Shown here: piece by piece, positions 17,818 to 25,720 of the stretch
How the letters are laid out: every line of letters begins with the position of its first letter
How positions within the stretch are numbered: position 1 is the stretch's first letter
Source of the DNA: Treponema sp. C6A8
GTDB lineage: Bacteria > Spirochaetota > Spirochaetia > Treponematales > Treponemataceae
DNA: 64,000 nt
Direction: 5' to 3'
Assembly (NCBI RefSeq): GCF_000619925.1
Contig: NZ_JHVB01000001.1
Span: forward strand, 434,001-498,000
Notes under the pieces: generated by a model
Databases searched by the model: none
The model's input: the letters and a program-made list of their open reading frames with translations, nothing else
What the model was told of the DNA's origin: nothing
Position numbers and translations under genes: made by a program

Positions 17818-20800
17818 ATGGTAAAAAACGAACAGTTCCTTATCGATTTTATTTCTAATTGTAAGAACACGTGTTATATAACCTCAGATTCATCAACTAT
17901 GGGGCAGATTCCCAAAATTCTTGGACAGGACTACTGCGTCATAAATCTTCTGAACGATTATTCGCCATTAAAACCATTTCTTGAACTGCTTCGATTTTAC
18001 AATCCGCCATTCAGAACTCTTGAGTCCTGCGTTTATCCGCCACAGCTTGAAACTTTTGCCACCTACATTCACAACGGAACAGCAACCGAACGCCAGGATT
18101 TGATTCTTGAAGACGAATTTTCCTATGAAAAATCACTGATAAAAAATGCCATTATCAAATTGATTGAAGACCAGAACGACGGCACAAATTACATTTTTCT
18201 CAATGCACAGCAGATGAATGAAGATTCTCTGGAAATTGTACGCGAGCTGGAATCAAAAGAAATAAACGGAAAATTCATCTTCTGTTTTGACTCTTCGGAT
18301 CCTCTTACGGCCCGCAAAACCGTAATGAACTTTTTGAAAAAGGTTGAAAGAGGTTCTCACGCCCTTTGTGATTTTAAGCTAGAAAAACAATATGGAAAGG
18401 ATCTGGAAGACGCTGTACCGGAGCTTTCCCCTGAAGATTTAATAAACGCCCTCAGAAATGCCCGCCTCTTCCTTGATGTAAAGACAGTTCTTGGTCTGGC
18501 AGCAGAAGGACTTGAGCAGCTGGCAAAGGCAACGTCTGTAAAGCAGGAGAGGGAACTGGCTTTGGAAATTTCTCTTGCTTATTATCTGAGTTCAGATCTT
18601 GATAAGGCTGCCGTTCTTCTTGCTGATATTTCTGATGCCGGAATCGACGACATTTTTGATTTGAAAGCTAAATTGTATCTTTCTAAGATCTATCTTTCAA
18701 AATCAATGATTCCTCTTTCAAAAAAATATTCTGCCAGCGTTCTTCAGAAACTTATTGAAGCAAAAAATAAAAAATCTCATCTTTATGCTCTTGCCTGCAT
18801 GCTGGATTATTTTTCTTCAACAAGAGAAGACAATTCAATGCTCTGTGACAAATACATGGAAGCAATGGATATTCTTTTACGCTGTGATTTGAACAACAAC
18901 TATCTGAATACAGCCCTTCATTTCCCGGTCCAGATTTTTGAAGATAAAAAGAACGAAAAAATCTTTGCAAACATTCTGGAAAAAACAGAGCGAATTGCAG
19001 ATGAAATCCAGAACCGACATCTGGTTGCGGCAGTTTACCACTGGAAGGCAATTCACGATGAATTTAACGGCGATATAAACTCCGCCCGCAAGGATTTTGA
19101 CAAGGCTGAAAAAATCAGGACTGAGCTTGGAGATCTGGAGCAGCTTTTACGCATTAAAAACGGCATTTCAGACTTCAATCTTAGAATCTGTCATATAAAA
19201 GAAGCCTACAACGTTCTCAACGACTTTACTGAAAACCTCTTTTTAATCAATGATTATCCGCTGATTATTGAGTCTCTAAAAAATCAGGGGCAGGCAGCCT
19301 TCTACTTCCATGATTACGAAACAGCAGAGCAGATTACTTTAACACTGCTTGATTTGTATAAAAAATTCATTACCACAGAAGTTGCCATCAACTCCTATGT
19401 TCCAAAGCAGAACGACTTTTTCTGCTTTCAGGCAGTAACAGATATTTACAATCAGGATTTCTTCCATGCCGAGATGAATTATTCAATACTCTTAAACGGC
19501 ATGAATGAAATAAGCGATAACTGCAAGCCTTTTGTGCCATTTATTCAGGCCTGTCTTCTTGCCCAGAAAGGAGATTTTACAAAATCTCAAAAGGCTTTAG
19601 ACACGGCAATTTCACAGCTCAAAAAGCTTGAAAAATATAATCATATTATTGTCTTTATTCTTTATGAATATGCAATTTTACTGGACAGGCTTGAACAGAA
19701 AGAACTTTCAGAAAAGGCCTTTAATCAGGGACTTGAAGTTGCAAAAGAGCACAGCCTTGTTCATTTTTACAAAAACAAGAAAGAATACACGCTGGCTGAT
19801 TATGTAAAGAGTTTTTCAAAGCTTGCTCCTCTGAACATTAATCACAGAATGCTGGAAGATAAGGCGGCCAAAGATTATACAATTAATTCCCTGCATAATA
19901 AGATTAATGAATATCAGTTTATAAATAAGGTAAACTCCTTCAGCGGAATTATTTCTGGAAGCAAGGCCTACCTTGAAAAGATTTCCTATCTGATTTGTGA
20001 ATTCCTTACAGCTCAGTCTGTAACCTTTGCTCAGCTTGGACTTTCAAAAAAATGGTCAAATGTGACTTCCTTTGCCCAGTCCAGCACAAAGGAAAAAATG
20101 CTGCCTGAAAATATCTGGGAAAATCTATTTCAGAAATACGGCAATCAGGAAAGACTGGAACTGATTTTTGATTCAGATTACGAATTTTATTACTGTAATC
20201 TTTCAAAATTTGATTACCATGGGGCACTGATAATCATTCCTTATGCCAAAAAGATTTCAAGTTCAGTGCTGCAGATTATTAATATTGCCCTTGCAAATAT
20301 CCAGAGCCAGCTCGTAATTTTCCAGCAGAATGAAAACATGGCGGCCATAAATGCCACTGACCCAATTACAGCCCTTCCAAACAGACGCGGTCTTTTACGC
20401 CATCTGACTCTTGAAAGTGAAAGAATTGAGCGATTCCACAAGCGAAAAGGACAGGTTATTCAAAAAGCAATCGCAATCATTGATATTGATAACTTTAAAT
20501 ACTACAACGAGCGCTTCGGTCATATTGTAGGTGACTTCCTGCTCAGAAGCTTTGCTGACATTCTCAAAAAGACTTTAAGAAGAATTGACTTTGTATGCCG
20601 TTACGGTGGCGATGAGTTTGTCGTTGTAATGAGCGATACAACTCCTCTTGAAGCAGAACGCATGTGTCAGCGTCTTTATATTGAACTTTCAAAAGAAGAT
20701 TTCTTCCTTACAGAGCTTAAGAAATTCACAAGACAGGATATTGATATTCCGGAAAATAAGAAAATCGGCTTCAGTATGGGCTTGTGCAGTAACTCTGACA

Positions 20801-20919
20801 TTCCGGCCCCGGAAAATCTTACCGAAGTTATGAGAAATGCAGACAAGGCCCTGAAATACACCCGTGAAAAGAGCAAGGGCTCTGTATCTAACTGGCTGAA
20901 GATAAAGGATTTACTGTAA
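17818..20919 (+). CDS. Diguanylate cyclase with long TPR-like sensor region
   Basis: A 1033-residue protein. The C-terminal ~180 residues are a GGDEF domain with an intact GGDEF motif (930-934), so it should make c-di-GMP from two GTP. RRID (921-924), five residues upstream, is the RxxD product-inhibition site. The N-terminal ~190 residues resemble the start of a STAND/ATPase-like module without a visible Walker A. The middle (~210-640) is made of helical TPR-like repeats, and ~660-840 looks like a degenerate GAF domain. There are no membrane helices, so it is a cytosolic sensor; the signal is unknown. Its 3' end overlaps the convergent ATP-grasp gene by 9 nt. Confidence 0.9.
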   Translation: MVKNEQFLIDFISNCKNTCYITSDSSTMGQIPKILGQDYCVINLLNDYSPLKPFLELLRFYNPPFRTLESCVYPPQLETFATYIHNGTATERQDLILEDEFSYEKSLIKNAIIKLIEDQNDGTNYIFLNAQQMNEDSLEIVRELESKEINGKFIFCFDSSDPLTARKTVMNFLKKVERGSHALCDFKLEKQYGKDLEDAVPELSPEDLINALRNARLFLDVKTVLGLAAEGLEQLAKATSVKQERELALEISLAYYLSSDLDKAAVLLADISDAGIDDIFDLKAKLYLSKIYLSKSMIPLSKKYSASVLQKLIEAKNKKSHLYALACMLDYFSSTREDNSMLCDKYMEAMDILLRCDLNNNYLNTALHFPVQIFEDKKNEKIFANILEKTERIADEIQNRHLVAAVYHWKAIHDEFNGDINSARKDFDKAEKIRTELGDLEQLLRIKNGISDFNLRICHIKEAYNVLNDFTENLFLINDYPLIIESLKNQGQAAFYFHDYETAEQITLTLLDLYKKFITTEVAINSYVPKQNDFFCFQAVTDIYNQDFFHAEMNYSILLNGMNEISDNCKPFVPFIQACLLAQKGDFTKSQKALDTAISQLKKLEKYNHIIVFILYEYAILLDRLEQKELSEKAFNQGLEVAKEHSLVHFYKNKKEYTLADYVKSFSKLAPLNINHRMLEDKAAKDYTINSLHNKINEYQFINKVNSFSGIISGSKAYLEKISYLICEFLTAQSVTFAQLGLSKKWSNVTSFAQSSTKEKMLPENIWENLFQKYGNQERLELIFDSDYEFYYCNLSKFDYHGALIIIPYAKKISSSVLQIINIALANIQSQLVIFQQNENMAAINATDPITALPNRRGLLRHLTLESERIERFHKRKGQVIQKAIAIIDIDNFKYYNERFGHIVGDFLLRSFADILKKTLRRIDFVCRYGGDEFVVVMSDTTPLEAERMCQRLYIELSKEDFFLTELKKFTRQDIDIPENKKIGFSMGLCSNSDIPAPENLTEVMRNADKALKYTREKSKGSVSNWLKIKDLL

Positions 20920-22257
20920 GTGGTCAAAAAGGCTCATCGCCGTATTAAAAAAGCTTTTTTCCATAAAGGCAGAAAATTCCCTGTCCAGCGTGATTAGATT
21001 TTCCCGCAATTCTTTCATTGTCTCTGCTGTAAGCACAACCTCACAGTAACCGTGCTCGCGGTTCTGTTTTGCCTGATCGTTTACGGTCTGAGTAACGTGC
21101 TTTACAAAAGGCATGCTGCTGAGTTTTTGCAAGACGTCTGCTTCCAAGATAGGGAACTTCAGGGACATGGCAGGACGTTCTTTACCGCGAGGGCAGCCCA
21201 GCTGGCTTTCAAACTGCAGCTGGCTCATTCCGCTCAGGCGGGGGTTGAGTTCAAAAATTACCCAGCGATGATTCACCTCGTCCCAGCCGAAGTCTACCTG
21301 GCAGATGCCGTTTACTTTTATGAGATTTGCAAGGCGCAGAAGCTCGGAGTTCAGGCTGGCGAAAGGGAAGGTGGCACCGGCATTTGTACTAGTGCCTTCT
21401 ACCGGCCCGATTTTTACACTCTGTTTTGGGCTTGTGATTCCGTACTGGTTTACGCTTACCATAAAAGGCTTAAAGACTCTGTAACCGCTTTCCGGCCTTC
21501 CCCAGATTTCCATTGCAAACTGAGGGCCCTGAACAAACTCTTCTACAATTTTGTCTCCGTTGTTTTTTTTGCCGTTCAAAAAGTTTTTTACCTGACCAAA
21601 GGTGTGGCAGACTTCCATTCCGTAGCTGGAAAGTCCCGAAGTATCCTTTATGATAACAGGGAAGGTCATGTTTTTTATTCTGTAAAAAACGCTTTCCTTA
21701 TAAGGGTTTTCTTTTAGCTCTGCCCGGTTGCGTTCTGCCCAGAAAAGCTCGTGATGAACGTAAACTGCCTTTGCAACAGGGAAGCCGTTTAATTCAAGAA
21801 ATGAATGGGTCTGTATTTTATCAAAAGACATGAGACTTACATCAAGCGTATTGCAGATTACATTTATTTCCTTTGTCTTTAAGATTTCTGCAATCTGAGC
21901 ATCTTTGATAGGAAGCCAGTCAAAGGGGGTTACCCAGTAGGTTGCGGCAATTACAAGGTCAGGCTGCAAGCCTTCAATTAAAGCCGCAACTTCTTCCGGC
22001 AGATTTTCTTTTCCCTGTGGAAGGATTTTATATTCAAAGTGACGGGATTTTTCAGAGAGTTCGTTACCCTGCAAATCTAAAAGGAACATGCCGGGCAGTT
22101 CAGAAACAATCGTAAAATGATGCTTTTCAAAACAGTCTGCACCGAAAAAATCAGCCAGAACGCGCTCCGTGTTTTTTGCGTTTGAAGGAAGATTTGTATA
22201 ATGATAGGTCGGGCCATCGAAGTTATTTGAATTTGTACTGTATATAATTATATTCAT
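20911..22257 (-). CDS. ATP-grasp superfamily ligase
   Basis: A 448-residue protein with the ATP-grasp core: FPVIIKDTSG and IVEEFVQGPQFAMEIWG for nucleotide binding, and WVIFELNPRLSGMS with the metal-binding Glu and Asn near residue 340. The family joins a carboxylate to an amine or thiol through an acyl phosphate. The N-terminal ~130 residues form a pre-ATP-grasp domain. The acceptor cannot be predicted. No Shine-Dalgarno sequence is visible before the ATG. It is divergent from the 74-residue gene, with an inverted repeat in between. Confidence 0.78.
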   Translation of the reverse strand: MNIIIYSTNSNNFDGPTYHYTNLPSNAKNTERVLADFFGADCFEKHHFTIVSELPGMFLLDLQGNELSEKSRHFEYKILPQGKENLPEEVAALIEGLQPDLVIAATYWVTPFDWLPIKDAQIAEILKTKEINVICNTLDVSLMSFDKIQTHSFLELNGFPVAKAVYVHHELFWAERNRAELKENPYKESVFYRIKNMTFPVIIKDTSGLSSYGMEVCHTFGQVKNFLNGKKNNGDKIVEEFVQGPQFAMEIWGRPESGYRVFKPFMVSVNQYGITSPKQSVKIGPVEGTSTNAGATFPFASLNSELLRLANLIKVNGICQVDFGWDEVNHRWVIFELNPRLSGMSQLQFESQLGCPRGKERPAMSLKFPILEADVLQKLSSMPFVKHVTQTVNDQAKQNREHGYCEVVLTAETMKELRENLITLDREFSAFMEKSFFNTAMSLFDHLQ

Positions 22258-22271
22258 AGTCAGATTGCATT

Positions 22272-22398
22272 GAAAAAATGACGTGAGTGGAGCGGAGCTG
22301 CAAAGTCATTTGAGAGCTGGAAGGCGAAGCCTTATAATAATTTCCTATCAGCTCTCACTCATGTCTTTGCAGATACGCGCAGCGGAAGTCATTTTTTC
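22272..22398. repeat. 127-bp imperfect long inverted repeat between divergent genes
   Basis: Three matched blocks mirror each other: GAAAAAATGAC (22272-22282) with GTCATTTTTTC (22388-22398), CTGCAAAG (22298-22305) with CTTTGCAG (22365-22372), and GAGAGCTG (22312-22319) with CAGCTCTC (22349-22356). The first two blocks are separated by 15 nt on both arms. It lies upstream of both flanking genes, so it is not a terminator. A MITE-like non-coding element or a regulatory cruciform would fit. Confidence 0.75.
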
Positions 22399-22412
22399 TG
22401 TTAACATAACAC

Positions 22413-22440
22413 TTGAATTTACCTTATTTTGCAGTATATT
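22413..22440 (+). promoter_or_regulatory. Promoter giving a near-leaderless mRNA for the 74-aa gene
   Basis: TTGAAT (22413-22418), a 16-nt spacer and TATATT (22435-22440). The expected start falls at or just before the ATG at 22448. No ribosome-binding site is visible. Confidence 0.5.
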
Positions 22441-22447
22441 TACAAGC

Positions 22448-22672
22448 ATGACAAAAGAAGAGTTTATTTTCAAAGTCGAAACAAAAAGCGGCTGGAGCTT
22501 TGTCTACAAGGGAAAGGAATATAACCTGACCTACGGTGTAGATAATGCCGGCCGCGATTACATACTTTTTGGCCGCACTTTTGAAGGCGAAAAATACTAT
22601 TCGGTAAAGGAGCTTTTCAACAAGGCGCGAATTGAAAATCACTTCTTCAGGGAGATGCTGGAAGATTTATGA
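22448..22672 (+). CDS. Small conserved-looking protein (74 aa), unknown
   Basis: The frame is open upstream to 22283, but that part runs through the inverted repeat; ATG 22448 sits at the predicted transcript start. The 74 residues are soluble, with a beta-rich first half (GWSFVYKGKEYNLTYG) and a helical end. The stop overlaps the MATE start by 4 nt (ATGA), which supports a translated gene coupled to the exporter. Function unknown. Confidence 0.65.
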   Translation: MTKEEFIFKVETKSGWSFVYKGKEYNLTYGVDNAGRDYILFGRTFEGEKYYSVKELFNKARIENHFFREMLEDL

Positions 22673-24027
22673 AAAATCAGCTGGACATGACCCAGGGGTC
22701 AATTTTTAATAAACTGATAATTTTCTCTGTACCGCTGATTTTGTCAGGCGTTCTTCAGCTTTTATTTAACGCCGCTGACGTAATTGTTGTAGGCCGTTTT
22801 GCGGGCGACAATTCCCTTGCGGCTGTCGGTTCTACCAGCTCTTTCATCAACCTTATGCTCAACCTCTTTATCGGGCTTTCCATCGGTTCAAGCGTTGTTT
22901 CAGCCAACTATTTTGGAGCCGGAAAAATCAAGGAACTTCAGAAAACCGTTCATACTTCAATGCTGCTTTCCCTTTACAGCGGAATTGCCCTTACTGTGGT
23001 CGGCGTGATTTTTGCCCGCCCGATTTTACACCTTATGCAGGCGCCGGAAGAAGTTCTTGTACTCGCAGTCCTTTATCTTCGCATTTACTTTGCCGGAATA
23101 AGTGCTACTGTCATTTATAATTTTGGAAGCGCGCTTTTACGTGCAAAAGGTGATACTCAGCGTCCTCTTTACATTCTTCTTGTGGCGGGTGTAATCAACG
23201 TAATCTTAAACCTGATTTTTGTTATTTTCTTCCGTATGGATGTTGCGGGCGTTGCCCTTGCTACGGTAATTTCTCAGATTTTTGCCGCCGCTTTTGTTGT
23301 AGTTCTTTTAATGCGGGAAGAAGACGGCTTTAAGCTGGAAATAAAAAAGCTGAAAATCCATAAATATATTCTCATTCACATTATCAGAATAGGTGTGCCG
23401 GCGGGCTTTCAGGGAATGATGTTCTCGATTTCAAACATGGTAATTCAGTCTTCTGTAAACTCTTTCGGGCCGGTTGTAATCGCAGGAAGTTCGGCTGGAA
23501 TAAATATTGAGGGCTTTGTTTACCTTGCTATGAACGGCTTTTCTCAGGGGGCTCTGACCTTTACTTCCCAGAATATGGGGGCAGGGCACAAGGACAGAAT
23601 CAAAAAGCTGGTATTTATTTCACTTCTGACAGTCCTGGTTGTCGGTGAGGGACTTGGCTTTCTTGTCGTTATTTTTGCCCGACAGATACTTGGAATTTAC
23701 TCTAAAAATCCTCTTGTAATTGCAGCCGGTATCCGTCGTCTTACTATAATCTGTTCGACCTACGCCCTCTGCGGCATCATGGACACAATGAGTAACATCA
23801 TACGAGGAATAGGCCACAGCCTCCTTCCGATGATTGTCTGCATTGTGGGAGTATGCGTCTTCCGAATTGTATGGCTTTCTACAGTCTTTTTGACTCCCCA
23901 GTTCCACACGGAATTCACTATTTTCGTTTCCTATCCGATTTCCTGGGCTGTAACCTTTATTGCCCACTGCATATGCTTTTCAATCGCTTTCAAAAAGCTG
24001 CAGACATCAAAATTACAGGCTTTGTAG
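22669..24027 (+). CDS. MATE-family multidrug/cation efflux transporter
   Basis: A 452-residue membrane protein with twelve predicted helices in two similar halves, opening with GSIFNKLIIFSVPLILSG as in NorM/DinF-type carriers. RAKGDTQRPLY and the matching late IRGIGHSLLPM are the family's repeated loops. It exports organic cations or drugs against sodium or proton flow. The substrate is not predictable. Confidence 0.9.
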   Translation: MKNQLDMTQGSIFNKLIIFSVPLILSGVLQLLFNAADVIVVGRFAGDNSLAAVGSTSSFINLMLNLFIGLSIGSSVVSANYFGAGKIKELQKTVHTSMLLSLYSGIALTVVGVIFARPILHLMQAPEEVLVLAVLYLRIYFAGISATVIYNFGSALLRAKGDTQRPLYILLVAGVINVILNLIFVIFFRMDVAGVALATVISQIFAAAFVVVLLMREEDGFKLEIKKLKIHKYILIHIIRIGVPAGFQGMMFSISNMVIQSSVNSFGPVVIAGSSAGINIEGFVYLAMNGFSQGALTFTSQNMGAGHKDRIKKLVFISLLTVLVVGEGLGFLVVIFARQILGIYSKNPLVIAAGIRRLTIICSTYALCGIMDTMSNIIRGIGHSLLPMIVCIVGVCVFRIVWLSTVFLTPQFHTEFTIFVSYPISWAVTFIAHCICFSIAFKKLQTSKLQAL

Positions 24028-24061
24028 AATTTTATGTAAAAATCCACTAAAATAAACTTCT

Positions 24062-24988
24062 ATGAATATGGAAGCCTTTATTTTGGGTTGCGGCGGAATG
24101 ATGCCGCTTCCTTACCGTCATCTGACTTCTGTTTTGTTGAGGCGTGACGGTGATTTGTTTTTATTCGACGGTGGTGAAGGTACTCAGGTTTCCCTAAAAC
24201 GTCTGAATCTCAAGTGGAAAAAAATCAATGCAATTTTTGTTTCTCATACTCACGCTGACCACGTAACAGGACTGCCGGGAATCCTTATGCTTTCTGCCCA
24301 GGTTGACCGCACAGAACCACTTTACATTTACGGACCTCCGAAAATCAAGGAATACATTGAAACAAGCCGCCGCGTTCTTGATATGTACATCAACTATCCT
24401 ATTGTTGTAAAGGAAATTACTGCGCCTTGCGTTGTTCACGGCGGAGAGGATTTTTATATCAGAGCCTTTCCTCTTGACCACACAAAGACCTGCGTAGGCT
24501 ACACTCTGGAAGAGCTTGACCGGCCTGGCGAATTCAATCCTGATACAGCCCGTGAACTTGGCGTTCCTTGCGGACCTCTTTGGGGAAAGCTTCAGAAGGG
24601 CGAAGAAGTGCAGGCTGAAGACGGTTCTATCGTAAAGCCGGAACAGGTAATGGGAAAGCCACGCAGCGGAAGAAAATTCAGTTTTGTAACGGACACTCTT
24701 TATAAGCCAAGTATTGCTGATGAAGTGCGCGGAAGCGACCTTCTTGTTTGTGAAGGAATGTTTGAACACGCCCTTTTGGATCAGGCAAAAGAGAAAAAGC
24801 ATATGACAGCAGTGCAGGCCGCAACAATTGCCCGCGATGCCAATGTCCGCCGTATGTGCATGATTCACTACAGCCCGCGCTACACAGACAAGGAACTTTC
24901 TGTTTTATTGGAAGAAGCCCAGGCTGTATGGCCTCAGGCAGAACTTTCAAAAGACCGCATGCATATAGAAATTCCTTACATTGACTAA
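24062..24988 (+). CDS. rnz: Ribonuclease Z
   Basis: A 308-residue tRNA 3'-end endonuclease of the beta-lactamase fold. SHTHADHVTGLPG is the HxHxDH metal motif; later metal ligands are in PLDHTK and FVTDT and in the final IHYSPRYT segment. The GP-rich exosite arm (DGSIVKPEQVMG) is also present. Most tRNAs in this window lack an encoded CCA, so this nuclease fits their maturation. No Shine-Dalgarno is visible, and a TAAAAT box lies 8 nt before the ATG. Confidence 0.93.
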   Translation: MNMEAFILGCGGMMPLPYRHLTSVLLRRDGDLFLFDGGEGTQVSLKRLNLKWKKINAIFVSHTHADHVTGLPGILMLSAQVDRTEPLYIYGPPKIKEYIETSRRVLDMYINYPIVVKEITAPCVVHGGEDFYIRAFPLDHTKTCVGYTLEELDRPGEFNPDTARELGVPCGPLWGKLQKGEEVQAEDGSIVKPEQVMGKPRSGRKFSFVTDTLYKPSIADEVRGSDLLVCEGMFEHALLDQAKEKKHMTAVQAATIARDANVRRMCMIHYSPRYTDKELSVLLEEAQAVWPQAELSKDRMHIEIPYID

Positions 24989-25006
24989 AGCCTGAAAGGC
25001 GGCGCT

Positions 25007-25720
25007 ATGATTCGTGTCTGTGATTTTTCTAAAGCTTATAAATCCTCTTTTCAAATCAGCGGAATTAATTTTTCGGTTGAGCCCGGAAAAATCACGGCCC
25101 TGGTTGGTGCTAATGGAAGCGGAAAAACAACGCTGATTAAAGCTATCTGCGGCTTTCATTATGCAGACAGCGGAAAGATTCTTTTAAGCAGGGAAGATGC
25201 CTCTTCTGAGGTAGACATCACACAAAAAACTGAAATGGCAATGAGCCTTACTGGCTATGTTCCTGAAGTTTCAAATCTGCCCCCGGAGTTAAAGGTTTAT
25301 GATTTTTTGAAATATGCCGCAAAGACACACGGCCTTTCAGATGAAGCTGTAGAAAAAGCCCTAGAGGATGTAATCAAAAAATGTAATCTTGGCGAAGTTT
25401 CCAGTAAAAAAATCAAAACTCTTTCCAAGGGCTTCCGCCAGCGGGTTAGTCTTGCCCAGGCTTTGATTTTCAATCCGCCAAACCTCATTCTGGACGAACC
25501 GATAACAGGTCTGGACCCGCTTCAGATTGTAGAACTGAGAAAAGACTTAAAGGAACTTTCCAAAACAAAATCAATTTTAATTTCCACCCATATTCTGCAG
25601 GAAGTAGAAGAACTCTGCGACAATGTTGTCGTAATAAAAAATGGAAAGCAGATTGCCTTTGGAAGCGAAAAAGAAATCCTAGAGAAAAACGGAGCAAAAT
25701 CTCTTGAAGAACTTATATAA
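25007..25720 (+). CDS. ABC transporter ATPase (GldA-like)
   Basis: A 237-residue ATPase with Walker A GANGSGKT (34-41), the signature region LSKGFRQR, and Walker B LILDEPITGLD followed by the switch His in ISTHILQEVEE. The sequence style matches ATPases that pair with ABC-2 permeases, such as GldA or NosF. It overlaps the GldFG-like permease gene by 17 nt. The substrate of this transporter type is generally unknown. Confidence 0.88.
   Translation: MIRVCDFSKAYKSSFQISGINFSVEPGKITALVGANGSGKTTLIKAICGFHYADSGKILLSREDASSEVDITQKTEMAMSLTGYVPEVSNLPPELKVYDFLKYAAKTHGLSDEAVEKALEDVIKKCNLGEVSSKKIKTLSKGFRQRVSLAQALIFNPPNLILDEPITGLDPLQIVELRKDLKELSKTKSILISTHILQEVEELCDNVVVIKNGKQIAFGSEKEILEKNGAKSLEELI

Noticed and set aside
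24194..24868. Minus-strand open frame opposite RNase Z
   Set aside because: It is a shadow of a clear RNase Z gene, with no motif of its own.
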